NCBI RefSeq assembly: GCF_001552255.1
Contig: NZ_BCQV01000004.1
Coordinates: 1-64,000 of the forward strand
Direction of reading: 5' to 3'
DNA length: 64,000 nt
Source: Alicyclobacillus shizuokensis NBRC 103103
Lineage (GTDB): Bacteria > Bacillota > Bacilli > Alicyclobacillales > Alicyclobacillaceae
The notes below the pieces were generated by a model that searched no databases, had not been told where the DNA came from, and saw only the letters and a list, made by a program, of their open reading frames with translations. Each line of letters begins with the position of its first letter. Position 1 is the stretch's first letter. Shown piece after piece: positions 1 through 7,997 of the stretch. The translations under genes and the position numbers were made by a program.

Positions 1-1514
1 GGAGCGGCGGGCCGAAATCCGGATGTCTCCGGGCGGAAGCCGGGTGCGTGCGCGGTTGGCTGCCGCAGGGCGCGCCAGATCGCGAGCGCGAACAGGGCGA
101 GCAGGATTGCGCCTCCGGCAATCAGTGGAACGCGCACCTGCGGGTAGGGCAGGACCAATGTCACCTGGTAGACAAAGTCGACCAGGGCCGCGGCCGGGAT
201 CACCCAGCGCCAGCGGCTGTTAGCCCGCGCGTCTCGCCACATTTGGGCAAACCCGGCACCCGTCAGGGCGGCGATGCCCGGGGCCATCGTGATCAAGTAG
301 TACTGATGGAAGAAGCCCGCGATGCTGAAGAACACTGCCATCGGCAGCAACCAGGCGGCCCAGAACACAGCGTGTTGTTCACGCCGGCTGAGCGGCCGGC
401 GCCAGCGCACGCGCCGCAGCAGCGCCACCAAGGAGACGAGCGCTATCGGCAACAGCCATCCGATTTGCCCGCCTAGCTCGGACTGGAACAGCCGCAGCGG
501 ACCGGGCCTGCCGGTGTTGAACATGCCGCCTCCGCCCATGCCGCCGCGCAGCCAGCCTGAGCGCTCGGCTGTGGCTTGGCCTCCCGTCCCGCCCGTGCGC
601 CATGGGCTGGTGCCAGCACCCGCCTGTTCCCTGGCGCTTGAGACCGTGCCGGCCGAGCCAGACGAGCTGGAGGCCGCCTGCATCGGCGCGCTGTTTGCGC
701 CTGATGCGCCGTGCATCTGTCCAGTCAGGCGCTCCAATCCGTTGTAACCGAAGATAAGTTCCATCTCGTTGTTCGTCTGCGTGCTGCCGACGTACGGCCG
801 TTCACTGGCCGGGGTGGCGTCGACGGCCACCGCCCAGGAGAAGGACACCGCGGCCAACACGCCCGTCATGGCGGCCAACTGCAGGAGCTTCCTGCGCCAA
901 CGGATGCGCCGGGCCAGCAGGTAGGTCAGGTAGACGGCCGGCAGCATGAGGTAGGCTTCCATCATCTTGATGTTGAAACCAAGGCCGATGAATACGGCCA
1001 CCCCCATCAACCAGCGCAGCCGTCGCGTCTCCAGCGCCCGGAACAGGCACCAGGCGGCCAGCAACATGACGAAGACGAGCAGGCCGTCCACCTGGTTGGT
1101 GCGCTGCACGGCCACAGCAATCGGGGTGAGCGCCATCACCAGGGCAGCGATGAGGCCGGCGGCGACGCCGAACACACGGCGCACCAGGTGGTACAGCAGC
1201 GCTACCGAACCGATGCCGGCCAGGGCCTGAGGCAACATCAGCGCCCACCCGTGGAAACCAAACACCCACGCGAACAGCGCCTGGATCCAAAAGTCCACAG
1301 GCGGCTTGTCGATGGTGATGAAGCCGTTCGGATCGAAGGAATTGAAAAAGAAGTTGTGCCAGTTCATGAGCATGCTCTTGACGGCAGCCGCATAGTACTC
1401 GTTGCCGTAGCCCTCCTGGTTCAAGCCGTACAGGTTGAGAAACGCGGAGAGCGCAAGGATGGCTGCGAGTATGAGGTGATGCAGCCGCCAGCGCGGGTTT
1501 CGTCTGTGCTCCAT
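1..1514 (-). CDS. GT39/ArnT-like membrane glycosyltransferase (C-terminus beyond left edge)
   Basis: Open reading frame of 504 codons that runs off the left edge without a stop, so the C-terminus is missing. It starts at ATG 1514 with a GGAGTG ribosome site 5-10 nt upstream. The N-terminus has the acidic GNEYYAAAVKSM motif and IDKPPVDFW, typical of the YkcB/ArnT/PMT-like family, which transfers a sugar from a polyprenyl-phosphate donor on the outer face of the membrane. Many hydrophobic segments follow. After about residue 235 there is a low-complexity Gly/Ala/Ser stretch including GGMGGGG, then further membrane helices. Acceptor unknown. It diverges from the WxL genes and has its own upstream repeat array (1596-1634). 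Confidence 0.85.
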   Translation of the reverse strand, partial: MEHRRNPRWRLHHLILAAILALSAFLNLYGLNQEGYGNEYYAAAVKSMLMNWHNFFFNSFDPNGFITIDKPPVDFWIQALFAWVFGFHGWALMLPQALAGIGSVALLYHLVRRVFGVAAGLIAALVMALTPIAVAVQRTNQVDGLLVFVMLLAAWCLFRALETRRLRWLMGVAVFIGLGFNIKMMEAYLMLPAVYLTYLLARRIRWRRKLLQLAAMTGVLAAVSFSWAVAVDATPASERPYVGSTQTNNEMELIFGYNGLERLTGQMHGASGANSAPMQAASSSSGSAGTVSSAREQAGAGTSPWRTGGTGGQATAERSGWLRGGMGGGGMFNTGRPGPLRLFQSELGGQIGWLLPIALVSLVALLRRVRWRRPLSRREQHAVFWAAWLLPMAVFFSIAGFFHQYYLITMAPGIAALTGAGFAQMWRDARANSRWRWVIPAAALVDFVYQVTLVLPYPQVRVPLIAGGAILLALFALAIWRALRQPTAHAPGFRPETSGFRPAA

Positions 1515-1595
1515 GTGCTCCACTCCTACGGGCATGGTAAGAAACGGGACCCAACAGGGGTCGGCTGGGCCCAAACTGCATGATGGGACACACAC

Positions 1596-1634
1596 CTGAA
1601 ACTCGGTTGAAGGGAAACTGAAGGTTTGCTGAAG
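1596..1634 (-). promoter_or_regulatory. Four direct repeats at exact 11-bp spacing (Pho-box-like)
   Basis: On the plus strand CTGAAA (1596), TTGAAG (1607), CTGAAG (1618) and CTGAAG (1629) are each separated by 5 bp. Read on the minus strand this is four TTCA-type half-sites at 11-bp pitch, followed after 9 bp by CATCAT (1585-1580), a possible -10 for the GT39 gene. OmpR/PhoB-family regulators bind such arrays; the Bacillus Pho box is TT(A/T/C)ACA repeated every 11 bp. The spacing is exact, but each half-site matches Pho at only 4 of 6 positions, so the regulator is inferred. Confidence 0.45.
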
Positions 1635-1736
1635 GCGAGCGCTCGAAACCCGTTGTCGCGTATCTTGGGATGGGCAGTGAGGGCGAAGTCGTTGAAAGGT
1701 ACAATATTTCAGAGCCACGAAACAATTTGTTCCATC

Positions 1737-1765
1737 TTGTCGCTGGGTCAGACAACCTATATACT
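1737..1765 (+). promoter_or_regulatory. Sigma-A-type promoter of the WxL operon
   Basis: TTGTCG (1737-1742), a 17-bp spacer and TATACT (1760-1765). Transcription would start near 1772, giving a leader of about 130 nt before the WxL protein. Confidence 0.6.
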
Positions 1766-1855
1766 TTATGCCAAAGCAGGGAGTGATGAAGCCGAATCTG
1801 TATCTGGGCACTTGGATTCGGGGGAGCGAGTAGTGCAACCGACCTCTTTCGATTC

Positions 1856-1885
1856 TAGGATTTTCCTAATTGCTAGGATTTCCTA
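1856..1885 (+). repeat. Two tandem short palindromes in the WxL leader
   Basis: TAGGA-TTT-TCCTA (1856-1868) and TAGGA-TT-TCCTA (1874-1885) lie one after the other just before the ribosome site GAGAGGTG. They could be a tandem operator or two small RNA hairpins affecting translation. Confidence 0.4.
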
Positions 1886-1904
1886 CGAGAGAGGTGTCGA
1901 GAAA

Positions 1905-2567
1905 ATGCAAGAGAAGTGGCGGCGCCTTGCGGCCGCGGGTGCTGGGGCGGTTGGCACGCTGGGATTGTGCCTGAGCACCGCCTGGGCTGATGTTGATTCT
2001 GGCAATGGACGCGGGAATCAAAGCGACGGTGGGAGCGCGCAGGTGGCGGGATCCACGACCGCGCCGGTGTGGATTCAGGGCGGCAGCTTGGCGCTCGATT
2101 TTGGTGACGCACAGCTGACGCCGGCCTCGAGCCCCCTCACGGTCGGGGATGACGGCGTGTCGGGCACCTTGGCGACCATCACCGGCGCAGGGGTCATCGA
2201 TGACCGCGGGACCGGCCAGGGGTGGCAATTATCAGTATCATCCGATGATTTGCGTGAAGCGGGCGGCCACGCCCACTTGACCATTCCCGCATCCGATCTC
2301 TCTTTGAAGATTGACTCGGTATCGCCCGCCTATCCGGACCAATCCAACCCTCCGACAAACAACGCAGCCAGTGCCATCCCGCTCGGTAAGGGGCAGGTGA
2401 CACTGTTGTCTGCGGGGAACAATTTTGGCATGGGGAAGTGGAACCTGGGTGCGATCACGCTGGGGCTGCACGTCCCTCCCAGCGTGCCGACGGTCGATCC
2501 GTCCGTGAACAACGGGCCTACCCAGTTTTATGCTACTATCACCTGGAACCTCACGTCCGGGGTGTAA
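1905..2567 (+). CDS. WxL-domain surface protein
   Basis: 220 residues from ATG 1905 (GAGAGGTG ribosome site). Residues 1-27 form a Sec signal peptide ending near TAWA. The mature protein carries the two hallmarks of the WxL domain: a first Trp-x-Leu in GWQLSVS near residue 107 and a second in TWNLTSGV near residue 214, at the C-terminus. WxL proteins bind peptidoglycan non-covalently at the cell surface and are usually encoded beside DUF916/DUF3324 proteins, as here. It is short for the family and is essentially the WxL domain alone. A longer in-frame start at 1626 is rejected because it adds a non-signal extension upstream of the promoter. Confidence 0.85.
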   Translation: MQEKWRRLAAAGAGAVGTLGLCLSTAWADVDSGNGRGNQSDGGSAQVAGSTTAPVWIQGGSLALDFGDAQLTPASSPLTVGDDGVSGTLATITGAGVIDDRGTGQGWQLSVSSDDLREAGGHAHLTIPASDLSLKIDSVSPAYPDQSNPPTNNAASAIPLGKGQVTLLSAGNNFGMGKWNLGAITLGLHVPPSVPTVDPSVNNGPTQFYATITWNLTSGV

Positions 2568-2589
2568 GGAGAAAAAGGGTCTCGCCCGC

Positions 2590-2620
2590 CACCGGGACGT
2601 CCCGTCCCGGTGAATTTTTT
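2590..2620 (+). terminator. Intrinsic terminator between the WxL gene and its partner
   Basis: A perfect 9-bp stem (2590-2598 with 2604-2612), a 5-nt loop and a run of six T after AA. It lies inside the apparent two-gene operon and may set a higher level of the WxL protein than of its partner. Confidence 0.75.
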
Positions 2621-2705
2621 GTGCCTGCCCCAGACAGGCGGGGGAAGCGCCTCCTGCGCAAGTGCCGCGCAGGACGACAAAACCGAACGGACGGAGCCGA
2701 TGTGT

Positions 2706-3842
2706 ATGCATTTACGAATACGCCGAAACCTGGCCGGCCGCAGGCTGAGATGGGACCTCGCAGCAACTGCCTTTCTCGGTGCCAGCGCGCTGGCCGTCAA
2801 CACCGCGCTGGCTGCCGGCCAGCCGGGCGGGGCGCCCGGTGCCTCGCTCCCGTTTGCTGTCACCCCCGTCCTCAACGGGCAGCAGGTTCACGGGGTGACC
2901 GGGTATTTCGATGTTCACGTCCGGCCGGGGCAGACCCTGCGCCTGCAGATGCAGGTGCACAACCTCACGCGCCAGCCGGTGACTGTCAAGGCGGCGTCCG
3001 CCAATGGCCTGACCATGGCCAACGGGGGCGTCGAGTATGTCCCACAAACCCAACTTGCGGGATCGCGGCTGCTTGACCACTCGTTCGCGTTGGCCAGCCG
3101 CATCTCTCTGCCCGCCAGCATTCGCCTGCCGGCGAGTGGGAGCGTTCGCGTGCCGATTGAGGTGAAGGTGCCCAACGTCGATGCCGGGACGTATCTGGGC
3201 GGTGTGGTGTTCAGCGCGTCCGGGGCCAGCACAGAGAGCACGGCGCGGGTTGCCGGAAACCAGACGGCCATCATCATTCAGAACCGCTTCAACATGGCGG
3301 TTGCGATAGCGTTGAACTTGCCGCACACCGTCTCTCCGCGGTTCGCCTTCGGCCGCGCGGATGTGGCGCCGGTCTCCACCGGCGAGCAGCTGCGGATTGG
3401 CATGAGCAACCAGGCGGCGGCGGTGTTGAAGGGGCTCACTGGCAGGTATGCGCTGGTGAACGAAAACGGGGATACGGTTCAAGCGGGATCGTTTGGGCCC
3501 TTCACGATGGCTCCGAAAACGGCCATCACCTATCCGGTGCCGCTCCAGGCGATGCCGCCGGCGGGCAGGTACACGCTCCGGCTGACCGCCCATGCTGCCG
3601 GAAGAACGGTGGCCGCCACCCGGCCGCTGACCATTGGTCAGCCGCAGGAACAAGCGTACCACGAGGCCACCGGGAAGCCGGCGCCGCGAGCCTCGCGCTC
3701 CTGGTGGCAATATGGGGCGGCGGGGCTGGTGCTGGTCCTCGTGGCGGCGGGTGTGTTCCTGTGGCGCACGGCCAAACGCAGGGCGATTGCAGCGTATGAG
3801 CGGCAACAACGCCAGGACCGCCAGCAGGGCGGTCGACCATAG
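2706..3842 (+). CDS. DUF916/DUF3324-like WxL partner, membrane-anchored cell-wall protein
   Basis: 378 residues. The start at ATG 2706 is chosen because GGAG at 2693-2696 is 9 nt upstream; ATG 2700 is in frame but too close. An N-terminal signal peptide ends near ALAAG. Next is an Ig-like domain typical of DUF916 (FDVHVRPGQTLRLQMQVHNLT, then FSASG), then a DUF3324-like domain, and a C-terminal membrane helix from about residue 333 followed by a basic tail (WRTAKRR). In known WxL clusters this protein holds WxL proteins at the cell surface. The gene directly follows the WxL gene. The domain call rests on architecture and pairing. Confidence 0.8.
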   Translation: MHLRIRRNLAGRRLRWDLAATAFLGASALAVNTALAAGQPGGAPGASLPFAVTPVLNGQQVHGVTGYFDVHVRPGQTLRLQMQVHNLTRQPVTVKAASANGLTMANGGVEYVPQTQLAGSRLLDHSFALASRISLPASIRLPASGSVRVPIEVKVPNVDAGTYLGGVVFSASGASTESTARVAGNQTAIIIQNRFNMAVAIALNLPHTVSPRFAFGRADVAPVSTGEQLRIGMSNQAAAVLKGLTGRYALVNENGDTVQAGSFGPFTMAPKTAITYPVPLQAMPPAGRYTLRLTAHAAGRTVAATRPLTIGQPQEQAYHEATGKPAPRASRSWWQYGAAGLVLVLVAAGVFLWRTAKRRAIAAYERQQRQDRQQGGRP

Positions 3843-4062
3843 GGTGGGCCTGGGGAACCTTGCGCGGTCTGAAGCAGGGAGGGTGCTGCCCCCCACCCGG
3901 TATGCCCTTCGGTACCGTCCACGGCGAGGATGTCGTATCATGATGGCGGAGGGGTTGACAGCGGCGAGTCGGCCTCGCGGTGTTCCGCATGAGGCCGGCA
4001 CAGGTCAGGATAGAGAGACCACCTGACCTGCACAGGGGATTTGAGGGCACGGGGGTCGCCAC

Positions 4063-4485
4063 ATGCTCGAAAAATCCAGGGGCGGCGAACGCCCGCAGAC
4101 GACCATTCGCCAATCGCTGCGCTTTGGTTTGGTGGGCGCACTCAACACCGCTGTCGACATGGGGACGTTTTTTGCCCTGGTGCGTTTCGGCCACTGGCAT
4201 GCGCAGGGTGCCCAGGGGATTTCGTACACATGCAGCATCTGCAACAGTTATCTGTGGAACCGCTATATCACGTTTCGCCGCCGCAGCCTGCCCAATCTGG
4301 CCGAGGTAGTGCGGTTTGCCGCCATCACCGGAATCTCCTATGGGGTGTCTGAGTGGCTTCTGTGGCTGCTGCAGCAAGACGCGTGGCCCTTGGCCGGCAT
4401 CAAGGTCACCATTTCCTTGACTGCCTCACTGCTCAACTTCATTGGCAGCAAATGGTGGGTGTTTCGCCGTCGCGCTGCCCATTGA
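4063..4485 (+). CDS. GtrA-like small membrane protein
   Basis: 140 residues with four predicted membrane helices and the GtrA signatures RFGLVGALNTAVD near the N-terminus, SYLWNRYITFR in the middle and FIGSKWWVFRR at the C-terminus. GtrA proteins are thought to help flip or pass polyprenyl-phosphate sugars used in surface glycosylation. It precedes a GT2 glycosyltransferase by 45 bp, a common pairing. The 220 bp upstream hold no clear promoter. Confidence 0.85.
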   Translation: MLEKSRGGERPQTTIRQSLRFGLVGALNTAVDMGTFFALVRFGHWHAQGAQGISYTCSICNSYLWNRYITFRRRSLPNLAEVVRFAAITGISYGVSEWLLWLLQQDAWPLAGIKVTISLTASLLNFIGSKWWVFRRRAAH

Positions 4486-4530
4486 CGGTCAGGGTGGGCG
4501 TGGAGGCGGCGGCACAAAGGGGGATGGGCT

Positions 4531-5760
4531 GTGACCTGGCTGTTGCTGCTGCTCGTGCTGGCTTTGGCGGCCTGGGTGTACCTTCTGTGCGCCCACGGCG
4601 GGTATTGGCGGACCCACATTGGACTGCCTGCGGCCCTGCCGGCGGACGCGAGGGCGGTCCCAGCCACGGACAAACGGGACACCTGTTCTGTCGCGTCAGG
4701 CGGGTACCCGCCGGTGTGCGTCATTGTCCCGGCCCGCAATGAGGCCGAAATCCTGCCGCGCTCGCTGCCTGGACTGCTGCGACAAGATTATCCGGGGAGG
4801 TTGCGGGTGGTGCTTGTCGATGACCAGAGCGAGGACGGGACAGCGGAGGTGGCGCGCGATGTGGCCCAAAGCTGCGGCCGGGCGGAGCGCCTCAGCGTGG
4901 TGCGGGTGGATTCGCTGCCCGCAGGGTGGGCCGGAAAGGTTTGGGCCATGCAGCAGGGTTTTCTATCCACGTCCGCGGAGGATGCCTTTCTTGTCTTCAC
5001 GGACGCCGACATCTGGCATCCGCCGACCTCCATCCGCGCGTTGGTGGACAAGGCGGAGGCGGAGGACTTGCAGCTTGTCTCACGCATGGTGCGCCTGCGC
5101 ACGGACAGTTTCTGGGAAAAGCTGTTGATTCCGGCGTTTGTGCTGTTCTTTGCGAAGCTGTACCCGTTTCGCTGGGTGAACCGCGACAAGTCCCGGGTTG
5201 CCGCAGCGGCCGGCGGGTGCATTCTGGTGCGGCGGGCGTGCCTGCCCGACGGGTTGCTGCCGATACGCTCGGCCCTGATTGACGACTGTGCGCTTGCGCG
5301 CTGGGTGAAAGGACGCGGCGGGCGCATCTGGCTGGGATTGGGCCCCGATGTCCTGAGTCTGCGGTCGTATTCGCGGCTCGGTGACATCTGGCGCATGGTG
5401 GCGCGCTCCGCGTTTGTCCAGCTGCGTTATTCGGGTTGGCTGTTGGCGGGTGTTGTCCTCGGCATGACGTTCCTCTACCTGCTGCCGCCCATGTGCGCCA
5501 TGGTCGAGTTCATTCGGCTCATCGCCGGCGTGGCCGCCACCCCGGACGCCTGGGCCCTGGCGCTTGGCGCCGCGACTTGGCTGCTCATCTCGGTGTCGTT
5601 CTGGCCGATGCTTCGTTGGTACGGCGTGAACGGGGCGTGGGCGCCGCTGCTCCCGTTGGCGGCTCTCCTGTACACGGGGATGACCATGGATTCGGCGCGC
5701 CGCTTCTGGTTGGGCGGCAAAGACATGTGGAAAGGGCGGCCGTTTGTCAGGCAGGCGTAG
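4531..5760 (+). CDS. hpnB: GT2 glycosyltransferase, HpnB-like (hopene-associated)
   Basis: 409 residues from GTG 4531 with AAAGGGGG just upstream. After a first membrane helix come the GT-A motifs IVPARNE, VDDQSEDGT, the DAD-type metal-binding FTDADIWHPP and the catalytic-region Asp of SALIDDCALARWVKGRGG. Several C-terminal helices follow (about residues 300-390). LPAGWAGKVWAMQQG is characteristic of the hopene-associated HpnB family; Alicyclobacillus-type bacteria make hopanoids. Donor and acceptor are unproven. A second GT2 of similar layout lies at 61747. Other hopanoid genes are not in the window, so the symbol is tentative. Confidence 0.75.
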   Translation: MTWLLLLLVLALAAWVYLLCAHGGYWRTHIGLPAALPADARAVPATDKRDTCSVASGGYPPVCVIVPARNEAEILPRSLPGLLRQDYPGRLRVVLVDDQSEDGTAEVARDVAQSCGRAERLSVVRVDSLPAGWAGKVWAMQQGFLSTSAEDAFLVFTDADIWHPPTSIRALVDKAEAEDLQLVSRMVRLRTDSFWEKLLIPAFVLFFAKLYPFRWVNRDKSRVAAAAGGCILVRRACLPDGLLPIRSALIDDCALARWVKGRGGRIWLGLGPDVLSLRSYSRLGDIWRMVARSAFVQLRYSGWLLAGVVLGMTFLYLLPPMCAMVEFIRLIAGVAATPDAWALALGAATWLLISVSFWPMLRWYGVNGAWAPLLPLAALLYTGMTMDSARRFWLGGKDMWKGRPFVRQA

Positions 5761-5783
5761 GGCCGCTCTCCCTGTGCTGTCGG

Positions 5784-5812
5784 CGCCAGGGCGGCCGTCT
5801 GGCCGCCGGCGC
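5784..5812 (+). terminator. Terminator-like hairpin after the GT2 gene
   Basis: GGCGGCC-GTCT-GGCCGCC with a flanking GCGCC/GGCGC pair. There is no T tract, so it may be only a processing or stalling structure. Confidence 0.4.
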
Positions 5813-5976
5813 AGCCCATCTTGCCGCCGGTATGAAAGACTGTCATCAATCGAGGTCTATCATGCCTCTGCTCTGGAGATAGTCCCATAGGACACGCGCA
5901 GCCTTGGATGTATCGAAATGTAGAAAGAGTTCCTAGTTGTCCAGCCCGCGTCCCCATCCCCGTTTGCGCGACCTGC

Positions 5977-6005
5977 TTGTCGATAGACTTGCAAAAACGC
6001 ATAAT
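5977..6005 (+). promoter_or_regulatory. Promoter upstream of purU
   Basis: TTGTCG (5977-5982), 17 bp, CATAAT (6000-6005), in a locally AT-rich stretch 117 bp before the purU start. The rest of the 360-bp gap shows only the hairpin at 5784. Confidence 0.55.
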
Positions 6006-6121
6006 ATAAGAACTGTCCTGTAACGGATTGGCGTATGGCGTGATTGTGCGCAGCCGCAGCTGACAGGGTTTTGATGCCCGTCGTCGGCGCAGGATTACGA
6101 ATTGATGGAGGAATTCAGCCC

Positions 6122-7066
6122 ATGTCGTTGACGATGAAAGCCGACCAGTCGAACTCATTCCAAGGCCAAGGAACGCTTGCGGCCTCCGCCAGCCGCGGCA
6201 GCGGGCAGCACGGCGAACGTGCGCGGTTGCGCGTGGTCTGTCCCGACCAGCCGGGCATCGTTGCGGCGGTTTCGCAGTTTTTGTTTTCACAGGGGGCGAA
6301 CATTGTCCAGTCCGACCAATACAGCACCCACCCGGAGGCGGGGCGCTTCTTCCTGCGCGTGGAGTTTGACATGCCGGGAATCGCTGCGGACATGGCCGGC
6401 TTTCGGACCGCCTTTGCCGAGGTGGCGGACCGGTTTGACATGCGGTGGGAGGTGTCGCTGGCGGCGGTGCCCAAACGGATGGTGGTGTTTGTCTCACGCG
6501 AGCTGCACTGCCTGACGGAGTTGCTCTGGCGCTGGCAGATGGGTGAGTTGTTCACGGACATCCGGGCGATTGTCAGCAACCACCCAGATGCCCGCGAGCT
6601 GGCGGAGCAGCATCGCATCCCTTTCCACCACATCCCGGTCAGCAGCGAGACGAAACCCGAGGCAGAGGCCAAGGCGCAGGCGATTCTGGAGCAAGTCGGC
6701 GCCGAGGTGGTGGTCTTGGCTCGCTACATGCAGATTCTCTCGCCGCAGTTTGTACACGCCTGGCCGGGGCGCATCATCAACATTCACCATTCGTTCTTGC
6801 CGGCGTTCATCGGCCGTAACCCGTATCAGCGCGCGTACGATAGGGGAGTGAAGCTGATAGGGGCGACTGCCCACTACGTGACCGAGGAGTTGGACGAAGG
6901 CCCGATTATCGAGCAGGACGTGGAGCGGGTGGATCACCGCATGAGCGCGGATGACCTCAAGCGCATCGGCCGCCACGTCGAGCGTACGGTACTGGCCCGT
7001 GCCGTGCAGTGGCACTTGGAGGACCGGATTCTCCTGCACGGCAACAAGACCATCGTCTTTCGCTGA
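6122..7066 (+). CDS. purU: Formyltetrahydrofolate deformylase
   Basis: 314 residues from ATG 6122, with GGAGG 10 nt upstream. The enzyme hydrolyses 10-formyl-THF to formate and THF, balancing one-carbon pools and feeding formate to purine synthesis. An N-terminal ACT domain (LRVVCPDQPGIVAAVSQFL) is followed by a formyltransferase-fold domain with the catalytic triad region: INIHHSFLPAF with the Asn and His, GATAH, and the Asp of ELDEGPIIEQDV. About 27 extra residues precede the ACT domain. The gene stands alone behind its own promoter and converges on niaR. Confidence 0.93.
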   Translation: MSLTMKADQSNSFQGQGTLAASASRGSGQHGERARLRVVCPDQPGIVAAVSQFLFSQGANIVQSDQYSTHPEAGRFFLRVEFDMPGIAADMAGFRTAFAEVADRFDMRWEVSLAAVPKRMVVFVSRELHCLTELLWRWQMGELFTDIRAIVSNHPDARELAEQHRIPFHHIPVSSETKPEAEAKAQAILEQVGAEVVVLARYMQILSPQFVHAWPGRIINIHHSFLPAFIGRNPYQRAYDRGVKLIGATAHYVTEELDEGPIIEQDVERVDHRMSADDLKRIGRHVERTVLARAVQWHLEDRILLHGNKTIVFR

Positions 7067-7190
7067 GTGAGGCGGTGCGTGGGGGCGTGCGGGGGATCGC
7101 TGGGACGGCAGGCATGATTGGGCCTGCATTCCCTCCTTCCAAGCCGGGGTATCAGGAAAACCGGGATGTGGGTGTTCCGGCCTCCGGCAC

Positions 7191-7709
7191 CTATTCGTAG
7201 ACGTGAATCCCTTGCCTGCGCAACTGTGCGATGGCCTCGGTCAAGGCCCCGATGTCCTCGTATTCCACCGTGTGCAAATGGTGCCCGTCTGTTAAAGTGG
7301 AGAGCAGCGTCGCCCCGGACGCCCGTACCTGTTGGAGAAACAGTTCCACATCGCGGCGCGACGCCAACCGCAGGGAGCCGCGCAGCTCGCCGTAGAGCGG
7401 ATGCTCCACCAGCACGTCCAGCACGCGGATGCCAAAGTCGACCAGCGTCATCAGTTCCTTGCGCGTCAGCTCAGGCGGGTGATAGACCGCGAGCACGCTG
7501 CGCTGGGCGGGGGCTGGGCGCGATTCGAACAGGTAGCCGCGCGGGGTCGACACGATGTCCATGCCCTGCGCCCGCAGCAGGGCAATTTCGTGCACCACAA
7601 CCTGGCGGGTGACGCCTAGCGCCTCGGCCAGGTCCGATCCGGTCACGGGTCTTTGGCTGTTGTGCAAAATCTGCATCAGCTTCTGCTGCCGCTCGTGTCG
7701 GTCTCCCAT
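7191..7709 (-). CDS. niaR: NiaR-type transcriptional repressor of NAD synthesis
   Basis: 172 residues from ATG 7709 (GAGGTG 9 nt upstream). An N-terminal helix-turn-helix (RPVTGSDLAEALGVTRQVVVHEIALLR) is followed by a 3H domain with the family's metal-binding histidines (VYHPPELTR, VEHPLYGEL, LTDGHHLHTVEYED). NiaR represses nicotinate salvage and NAD biosynthesis genes when niacin is available. No nad genes or niaP are adjacent, although the MFS transporter at 10174 is loosely NiaP-like. Further upstream codons in frame (to 7814) are not used because the ribosome site fits 7709. Confidence 0.88.
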   Translation of the reverse strand: MGDRHERQQKLMQILHNSQRPVTGSDLAEALGVTRQVVVHEIALLRAQGMDIVSTPRGYLFESRPAPAQRSVLAVYHPPELTRKELMTLVDFGIRVLDVLVEHPLYGELRGSLRLASRRDVELFLQQVRASGATLLSTLTDGHHLHTVEYEDIGALTEAIAQLRRQGIHVYE

Positions 7710-7997
7710 GCGAATGTGCACCTCTTTTTTCCACGCTGCAGGCTGCCCCCTAGTCTGCCCGTTCATGGCTACGCCCATTGTAACACAGGTCCCAGGCCCA
7801 CCAGGTCTGGACATCTCCCTTCGGACGCGCGTATCCGCGTCTGCCAGCTCCCCGCGCGCACAGCCCGTCTACCTTGGCGGGTTGCCCCGGCAGCCACGCA
7901 GCTGGCGACGGGCCAAGACACAGGTTGCCTGTCCACGCGCGAGCGTGTCGCCTGCATACCTTGAAGACAAGTTGCCAAGGAAGGAGGAGTGCAGGCG

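Noticed and set aside
1596-1634. Repeats considered as a CRISPR array or microsatellite
   Set aside because: Units of 6 bp with 5-bp gaps are far too short for CRISPR, and the gaps differ in sequence; operator half-sites fit better.
1772-1904. Possible riboswitch (cyclic dinucleotide type) in the WxL leader
   Set aside because: I could not match any riboswitch core; only the two short palindromes are supported.
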